From positions 1-26,287 of the IMG/VR virus record IMGVR_UViG_3300037839_000350: a DNA stretch of 26,287 bases; one strand, given 5' to 3'. Shown here one piece after another: positions 21,861 to 26,287 of the stretch (the stretch's first letter is position 1; every line of letters begins with the position of its first letter). A model generated the notes under the pieces. It did not search any database. It had not been told where the DNA came from and saw nothing but the letters and a program-made list of their open reading frames with translations. Source of the stretch: a virus. The translations under genes were made by a program, and so were the position numbers.

Positions 21861-22663
21861 TGAGCACCAAAATCAGTTTGCTCGCTGAAGCTACAGCTCC
21901 AACAGAGAATGTCCTTCTCCCAATGCTGGTTAGCGGAGTTACCCGAAAAACTTTCCTTTCAAATGTCCTTAGCCTCGTTACAGGCGGAACTGCTATTGCG
22001 GAAAACGTGACTGGCGGAACAAATATATCAGTAGTTTCTGCTGGAGTCTCCTCAACCAAACAACTAACTATTTCCTTTGACCTTCCCGGATTAATCGTCC
22101 CCTATTCTGGTCCCGACTCTTCAGTTCCCGCTAGTTGGCTCTTTTGTAACGGACAAGCTGTTTTACGATCTGGAATTTCGGGTTATCCCAGTTTGTTTGC
22201 GGTAATTGGCACGACATACGGGAGTGGGGACGGCACAACTACATTCAATGTTCCCGACCTGCGCGGTAGAATTCCTTTTGGCAAAGCTACCGGCTCTGGC
22301 TCCTCGAGCCCCTTAAATGGCGCAAGTTTTTCATCGGGCAACTTTTATACTCTGGCTTCTGCTGGTGGCGAGGAGACCCATCTTTTAACTTCTGGTCAAA
22401 CACCAGTTAAAGACCACACCCACACTGCTATTGGCACTATGACTGTATATGGTTCTTCCACCGATACCCAAAACTGGGATGACCCTGATACTTCCCCGCC
22501 TGAAAACTATTCCGATAATGGGTTTTTAGGTGAGGTCGCACCCGGAACTCAGAAAACAGTATCTTCGACAGGAACATCTTCTGCTCTCTCCCCCGCCAAT
22601 GCTTCGCTTTCACATACTAATATACCACCCGTCATAGTTCTGAATTATCTAATCAAAACTTAA
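21860..22663 (+). CDS. tail-collar domain protein 1 (267 aa)
   Basis: This is the first of three tandem paralogues. It has an N-terminal domain of about 40 residues (Ile-Ser-Leu-Leu-Ala ... Pro-Met-Leu-Val-Ser-Gly-Val-Thr-Arg-Lys) shared with the next two genes, probably an anchor to the tail. A phage tail-collar domain follows: Trp93-Leu-Phe-Cys-Asn-Gly and Phe-Asn-Val-Pro-Asp-Leu-Arg-Gly-Arg-Ile (129-138). A His-Thr-His cluster comes after. The C-terminus ends Asn-Ile-Pro-Pro-Val-Ile-Val-Leu-Asn-Tyr-Leu-Ile-Lys, as in collar and microcystin-dependent proteins. It probably forms a receptor-binding or short fibre tip. Confidence 0.8.
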   Translation: MSTKISLLAEATAPTENVLLPMLVSGVTRKTFLSNVLSLVTGGTAIAENVTGGTNISVVSAGVSSTKQLTISFDLPGLIVPYSGPDSSVPASWLFCNGQAVLRSGISGYPSLFAVIGTTYGSGDGTTTFNVPDLRGRIPFGKATGSGSSSPLNGASFSSGNFYTLASAGGEETHLLTSGQTPVKDHTHTAIGTMTVYGSSTDTQNWDDPDTSPPENYSDNGFLGEVAPGTQKTVSSTGTSSALSPANASLSHTNIPPVIVLNYLIKT

Positions 22664-22664
22664 T

Positions 22665-23414
22665 ATGCCTAATTTCAAGATCACCGACCTCACAACTTCT
22701 TCCTTTGTCACGGAGGACTCTGTTATGCCATGCGTTCAGAACGGAGTCACAAAACAAATATCCGTTCTCCAGATTAAAGAATATTTGGATGATGGAACGG
22801 TAACCGCAATCTCTCCTGGCCCAGGGCTTCTGTGCAACCCAAACCCAATCACAAGTTCTGGGGTAATTTCTTTCGAGTCACCCGGTTTGATGTCTCTTTA
22901 CGCAGGCTCAGCCGACCCCTCTGGGTGGCTCATCTGCGATGGTCGATCCCTCCTTGTTGCTAGCTACCAGCCTTTGTTTAACCAAATCAGTTACGTATAT
23001 GGGGGTTCGGGCTTAAATTTCAATTTACCTAACCTTATGGGTAGAGCCGTCTTTGGTTTGGACGATATGGGATCAGGAGCGGCTGGGCGGGTTACGATTG
23101 CGGGAGCGTCTACTCTTGGTCTTTCGGCTGGTTTCCGGGAACATACTTTAACAGTTGAACAAGCCCCTTTAAATAGCCACACCCATTCTGTCCCTGGTTC
23201 TTTTTCTGTTGTGGCCGACCCAAGGAGAACAGGGAACAACGATAGCTTATCTACTGGATACCCAAGACACGGCTTTAACACGTCTTCTGGCGCTGCCTCC
23301 ACGTCCCTCACTTTAACTATTGCTCCGTCATCTTCCGCTGGAAGTATCCCAGCGACAACACCGCATCCAAACCTCCCGCCCTTCTTGTTACTTAACTGGA
23401 TTATCAAAATATGA
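22665..23414 (+). CDS. tail-collar domain protein 2 (249 aa)
   Basis: This is the second paralogue, starting one base after the previous stop. The same anchor pattern appears (Met-Pro-Cys-Val-Gln-Asn-Gly-Val-Thr-Lys). The collar core is Gly-Trp-Leu-Ile-Cys-Asp-Gly and Leu-Pro-Asn-Leu-Met-Gly-Arg, where Asn and Met replace the usual Asp and Arg, so this copy is the most divergent of the three in the motif. His-Thr-His follows near residue 168. The end is His-Pro-Asn-Leu-Pro-Pro-Phe-Leu-Leu-Leu-Asn-Trp-Ile-Ile-Lys-Ile. It probably forms a mixed tip with its neighbours. Confidence 0.8.
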   Translation: MPNFKITDLTTSSFVTEDSVMPCVQNGVTKQISVLQIKEYLDDGTVTAISPGPGLLCNPNPITSSGVISFESPGLMSLYAGSADPSGWLICDGRSLLVASYQPLFNQISYVYGGSGLNFNLPNLMGRAVFGLDDMGSGAAGRVTIAGASTLGLSAGFREHTLTVEQAPLNSHTHSVPGSFSVVADPRRTGNNDSLSTGYPRHGFNTSSGAASTSLTLTIAPSSSAGSIPATTPHPNLPPFLLLNWIIKI

Positions 23415-24178
23415 GAATTTCTTACCTCCCTGAAGTAGCAAGTCCAACGGGCACCACTTTCTTCCCAGTATCCTCTGCGGGTGTTTCTAAAAAAGTGTCT
23501 CTACTTACTCTTAGCAACAACTGGCCCTCAGCGGGTAATATTTCAAAGATCTATTCGGGTCCCAACGTTCAGCTCTTACCCACCACCTTATCAACTACCG
23601 GGGTTGCTAGCTTTTATTTCCCTGGTTCTCTGTATCCATTTCCGGGATCTAGCATACCTTCTGGGTGGCTTTCTTGCGAAGGTCAAGCCGTCAGCCGAGT
23701 TACCTACAAAAATCTTTATAATACTATCGGTGTGATTTACGGGCCGGGCGACAACCGAACCACTTTTAATCTTCCCGACTTGCGGGGTAGATCCATTGCG
23801 GGTCTTGAGACTATGGGTGGGCTTAGCTCCTCCAACCGATTAACCAACTCACGGCCGAGCAGTGTTAACGCATCCGTTTTGGGAAATACTGGGGGAACCC
23901 AATCCTACGCGCTCTCCGCGCAAGAGGTCGGTTTAAACCCACACACGCATAGCCACTCATTAACTGTAAGTTGGGGTGGCGGCACAGAAAATGGGAACAC
24001 AGGCAATGGCGCGGATGCTGGGTACGCTGGACGTTGGCCTGCTGGTGCTTCGCTGGGTAGCACTTATACCCTAACCTGGAGTTATACATTTACTAATAAC
24101 GCAACCTCTAATTCGTCTTCTAGCCTTCACCCAAACCTACCCCCTCTTGTGTTTTTAAAATGGGTTATAAAGTACTGA
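23411..24178 (+). CDS. tail-collar domain protein 3 (255 aa)
   Basis: This is the third paralogue. Its ATG overlaps the stop of copy 2 (ATGA, 23411-23414). The anchor region has Phe-Pro-Val-Ser-Ser-Ala-Gly-Val-Ser-Lys-Lys, and the collar core is Gly-Trp-Leu-Ser-Cys-Glu-Gly and Phe-Asn-Leu-Pro-Asp-Leu-Arg-Gly-Arg. A His-Thr-His-Ser-His cluster and a Gly/Ser/Thr/Asn-rich variable region come before the end, His-Pro-Asn-Leu-Pro-Pro-Leu-Val-Phe-Leu-Lys-Trp-Val-Ile-Lys-Tyr. The variable region differs most from the other copies, which fits receptor-binding divergence. Confidence 0.8.
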   Translation: MRISYLPEVASPTGTTFFPVSSAGVSKKVSLLTLSNNWPSAGNISKIYSGPNVQLLPTTLSTTGVASFYFPGSLYPFPGSSIPSGWLSCEGQAVSRVTYKNLYNTIGVIYGPGDNRTTFNLPDLRGRSIAGLETMGGLSSSNRLTNSRPSSVNASVLGNTGGTQSYALSAQEVGLNPHTHSHSLTVSWGGGTENGNTGNGADAGYAGRWPAGASLGSTYTLTWSYTFTNNATSNSSSSLHPNLPPLVFLKWVIKY

Positions 24179-24179
24179 C

Positions 24180-24539
24180 ATGGCCTTAATCTCTGGTTCT
24201 CTCCCTCCTCAGACCTGCTATGGAACTCCGCAACAACTTCTCGACTTGTTTGCGCAATACCTCTCTCCTCCAACTCAAAACGTTATTCTGGAAGGTACCC
24301 TAACCAATTATAACCCAGGAACGGGGAACGCTGGAGCTTTCGCAACCGCCACTCTGTCGATTGCTGGGGCTAGTGTAGGAGACCCAGTGCTTATTGGGCT
24401 TCCTGCTAACCCATCAACCGGAGTTGTTTTTGACGGCTATGTAAACGCGGCCAATACGGTAACTGTTCGGTGTAATTATTTAACAACTACCGACCCAGCT
24501 CCTCAAACATTTAAGGTAAAAGTCTTTAAGGTTTCCTAA
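24180..24539 (+). CDS. small beta-rich virion-like protein (119 aa)
   Basis: The ATG at 24180 lies one base after the previous stop, and the last base overlaps the next ATG (TAATG, 24539). It is rich in Thr, Ala, Asn and Gly, with alternating strand pattern in Gly-Ala-Phe-Ala-Thr-Ala-Thr-Leu and Thr-Val-Thr-Val-Arg-Cys-Asn-Tyr-Leu. Nothing suggests an enzyme or a membrane span. It could be a fibre-attached or head-decoration protein. The family is unknown to me. Confidence 0.6.
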   Translation: MALISGSLPPQTCYGTPQQLLDLFAQYLSPPTQNVILEGTLTNYNPGTGNAGAFATATLSIAGASVGDPVLIGLPANPSTGVVFDGYVNAANTVTVRCNYLTTTDPAPQTFKVKVFKVS

Positions 24540-25819
24540 TGGCGCTAACCTTAATCGAAGCCAAGACAGCCCTGTCTCCCTTCGTGGATAACGGAGTTTG
24601 CTCGACCGATTCTAGGGTTGTAGCTCGAATCAACGAGGCGCAACGACGACTGCATAGCCTTCGCGCTTGGCTTGGTGTTTTGGCGAGGTACTCAGTAACT
24701 GTTTCAAGCGGACAATTTACTTTGCCTTCCGCAACGGGAAACATAACTACCCCCGCTGGTTTCGGCCTTGAAAGCGCCATTCGGGTTTCGTCCACTACCG
24801 CAACAGCGGGTTTCCTGACTAATAGTGTCCAAGCCTTCCTTGCCGATACGAGCGATGTTCTCCCCCTAAACTTTGTACCCACATCTACTGACTTTCGTAC
24901 CTACGCCATTGAAGGTACCGCACCAGTAAGAGTAGAGATTACGGGCAAGCTTAACTACGTGGCGGCTGTTGCGGACACAGATCTCCTCGTTATCGATGAC
25001 GTTGACGCACTCAAGTTGATGATCCTTGCGGTATACCGCGAGGAGAATAACCAGCTAGAGATGGCGCAGGCTTTAGAACAGAAAGCCGTGGAGAGGCTAA
25101 CCGTTAAGACTGATCGTACGCTTGAAGCAGCCAGGAGACTTAACTATCAGACACGTCGCGCAAGCACAGTTCCAGGCAGCCTAGGCGATTTCCGAGCCAA
25201 GCTTGCCCTAGATCTCGCAGAGGGTTTGCGAGCGAGCGACTCGGAGCTAACTGACTTGGCCAACAACGCAGAAGAAGCTCTCTTTGCGAGGGGAGCATGG
25301 TTTGGGACGATTGAGCATTATAAAGTCACTATTACAAATGCTAACGAAATTCTGCTCCCAACAGCCGTGGGGACTATCTTAGCAGTGACGATGGGTAACG
25401 CACCTATATCGATTTTTGACCGAAGCTACGACTACCACGAAAATGGTCCCGGCTATCAGCAAAAAGATTCTTCGGGCTTCAATATACTTGTCGATCGTGG
25501 TGAGGTTTACATCAACAATGAGTGGAAGCGTCGGTATTTCGTGAGGGATTCCGCAGCAACCGAGTGTATTGATATCCTAGCTAAGAAGAGGTGGCTCCAA
25601 AAAACCCGTGATTCCGATACAATGGACATTAGGAATTACCAAGCCTTAAAAGAGATGGTCATCGCTCTGCGTTCCCAAGACCCCCAAATATCGACCTTCC
25701 ACGAAAACAAAGCTGTCGCCCTTTTACAAAAAGAACTTTCCGAGAAACGTGGTGGGGCAAGGAATCAAATGCGGGTTCAGATGACTGGCTTCGCTGGTGA
25801 AGTGCGGGCTCTAATCTAA
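24539..25819 (+). CDS. adaptor-like protein with internal duplication (426 aa)
   Basis: This protein consists of two related halves, about 1-205 and 215-412. Residues 32-46 (Asn-Glu-Ala-Gln-Arg-Arg-Leu ... Arg-Ala-Trp-Leu-Gly) align with 242-256 (Asn-Asn-Ala-Glu-Glu-Ala-Leu ... Gly-Ala-Trp-Phe-Gly). In each half this is followed by a beta segment, and then by a long helical stretch (154-204 and 363-412, ending Ala-Arg-Arg-Leu-Asn-Tyr-Gln and Ala-Arg-Asn-Gln-Met-Arg). The helix, beta insertion, helix plan resembles head-to-tail adaptor or tail-tubular-A-like proteins, but two copies in one chain is unusual. It may occupy two sites in one ring. Confidence 0.65.
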   Translation: MALTLIEAKTALSPFVDNGVCSTDSRVVARINEAQRRLHSLRAWLGVLARYSVTVSSGQFTLPSATGNITTPAGFGLESAIRVSSTTATAGFLTNSVQAFLADTSDVLPLNFVPTSTDFRTYAIEGTAPVRVEITGKLNYVAAVADTDLLVIDDVDALKLMILAVYREENNQLEMAQALEQKAVERLTVKTDRTLEAARRLNYQTRRASTVPGSLGDFRAKLALDLAEGLRASDSELTDLANNAEEALFARGAWFGTIEHYKVTITNANEILLPTAVGTILAVTMGNAPISIFDRSYDYHENGPGYQQKDSSGFNILVDRGEVYINNEWKRRYFVRDSAATECIDILAKKRWLQKTRDSDTMDIRNYQALKEMVIALRSQDPQISTFHENKAVALLQKELSEKRGGARNQMRVQMTGFAGEVRALI

Positions 25820-25998
25820 TGGCCTTCCAAATTGCAGCTTCTTGTACGGTCGAGGCTTCAGATACTGGCGCCTTTTTCGCTGTTGATGTGTCAGACACCG
25901 GTGCCTTCTGTGTTTCCGATAGCTCGTGGCAGTTCTACACTCTCGCCCCTGCCGAGAATTGGGAGAACGTTGGCCTTATGTGGGAGTGGGCACTATGA
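25819..25998 (+). CDS. small protein with short internal repeat (59 aa)
   Basis: The ATG at 25819 overlaps the stop of the adaptor-like gene (TAATG), and its TGA overlaps the next ATG (ATGA, 25995-25998). The middle has a repeated Ser-Asp-Thr-Gly-Ala-Phe-x-x-Val unit (two copies about ten residues apart). The C-terminus has Trp-Gln-Phe-Tyr and Glu-Asn-Trp-Glu-Asn, then Trp-Glu-Trp. It is acidic and aromatic and has no membrane segment. I recognise no family. It may cap or attach a fibre. Confidence 0.55.
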   Translation: MAFQIAASCTVEASDTGAFFAVDVSDTGAFCVSDSSWQFYTLAPAENWENVGLMWEWAL

Positions 25999-26287
25999 GT
26001 AGCCTAACTAGTCGGACGATTGCGGCCTCCTACCTGGAGCTCCTAAAAACTGCTTCCGCCAGTGGTGTTACAAGCGCTCTCACGGTAATCGAAGATGGTG
26101 ACGCAACAGCGTCCGCGCTCCAGATATCCACTACCGGAATCCAGTCATCGGGCACTTTGAACGTTGTTGGGCCGACCACGCTGAATGGCCTTTACGTTAA
26201 TGGTACGGTCTCGATTAGTTCTCTTGCACTGTCTTCAACAACTCAATCCACGGACAAGGACACAGGATCTCTGGTTGTCGAGGGCGG
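25995..26287 (+). CDS. fibre-like structural protein, cut by the window end
   Basis: The ATG overlaps the stop of the 59-aa gene (ATGA), and the frame stays open for 97 codons to the end of the window. The visible part is rich in Ser, Thr, Ala and Gly, with beta-like repeats (Thr-Leu-Asn-Gly-Leu-Tyr-Val-Asn-Gly-Thr-Val). It ends in Ser-Thr-Asp-Lys-Asp-Thr-Gly-Ser-Leu-Val-Val-Glu-Gly-Gly, a pattern known from phage tail-fibre and virion structural proteins that carry a 'tTGalvv.GG' motif. The rest lies outside the window. Confidence 0.65.
   Translation, partial: MSSLTSRTIAASYLELLKTASASGVTSALTVIEDGDATASALQISTTGIQSSGTLNVVGPTTLNGLYVNGTVSISSLALSSTTQSTDKDTGSLVVEG

Noticed and set aside
22991-23407. 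Open 138-codon minus-strand frame inside tail-collar protein 2
   Set aside because: It is antisense to a gene with clear collar motifs. No family features.
1-26287. tRNA genes, CRISPR arrays, insertion sequences, integrase or repressor genes
   Set aside because: I looked for these and saw no cloverleaf sequences, spaced repeats, transposase motifs or tyrosine/serine recombinase motifs.

Overview
This window is part of the genome of a lytic-style tailed double-stranded DNA bacteriophage. The evidence is a dense, almost gap-free gene map with two divergent gene blocks: one for DNA replication and recombination on the minus strand, one for packaging, capsid, lysis and tail on the plus strand. 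The lysis genes include a protein with both a lipobox and a C-terminal membrane segment (a unimolecular-spanin layout), so the host should be Gram-negative; I cannot name it. A large P22-sized portal (about 736 aa), tail-adaptor and nozzle-like genes, and the absence of a tape measure or sheath gene in the window suggest a short-tailed (podovirus-like) particle. The right end is cut inside a fibre gene, so the tail type is an inference.

Minus strand, about 9979 down to 59 (replication and recombination block, read right to left): a 29-aa leader ORF, a RuvC-like Holliday-junction nuclease, a SNF2-type helicase, a DUF2800/RecB-family nuclease split over two ORFs, a 247-aa protein that may bind or anneal single-stranded DNA, a run of small unknown or membrane proteins, a proofreading family A DNA polymerase, an archaeo-eukaryotic-type primase fused to an SF3-like helicase, and four very small genes. 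Most neighbours overlap by the 4-base ATGA or GTGA arrangement, so this looks like a translationally coupled transcription unit. Several genes here are 25 to 51 codons long and easy to miss.

Plus strand, 9995 to 26287: large terminase, portal, a 94-aa protein, an acidic coiled-coil scaffold candidate, a 43-aa basic ORF, the major capsid protein candidate, a strong terminator (17030-17071), then a lysis cassette (XhlA-like membrane protein, u-spanin, three-helix membrane protein, signal-peptide-bearing cysteine-peptidase endolysin). After these come a stand-alone PD-(D/E)XK nuclease, a large nozzle-like tail protein, three tandem paralogous tail-collar proteins, a small virion-like protein, an internally duplicated adaptor-like protein, a 59-aa protein and the start of a fibre-like protein.

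Most notable: the split nuclease with its own internal ribosome binding site; a recurring TTGAC-N16-TTA element on both strands; a duplicated adaptor; the collar-protein triplication; and the compact lysis cassette. No tRNA, rRNA, CRISPR array, insertion sequence, integrase or repressor was seen.
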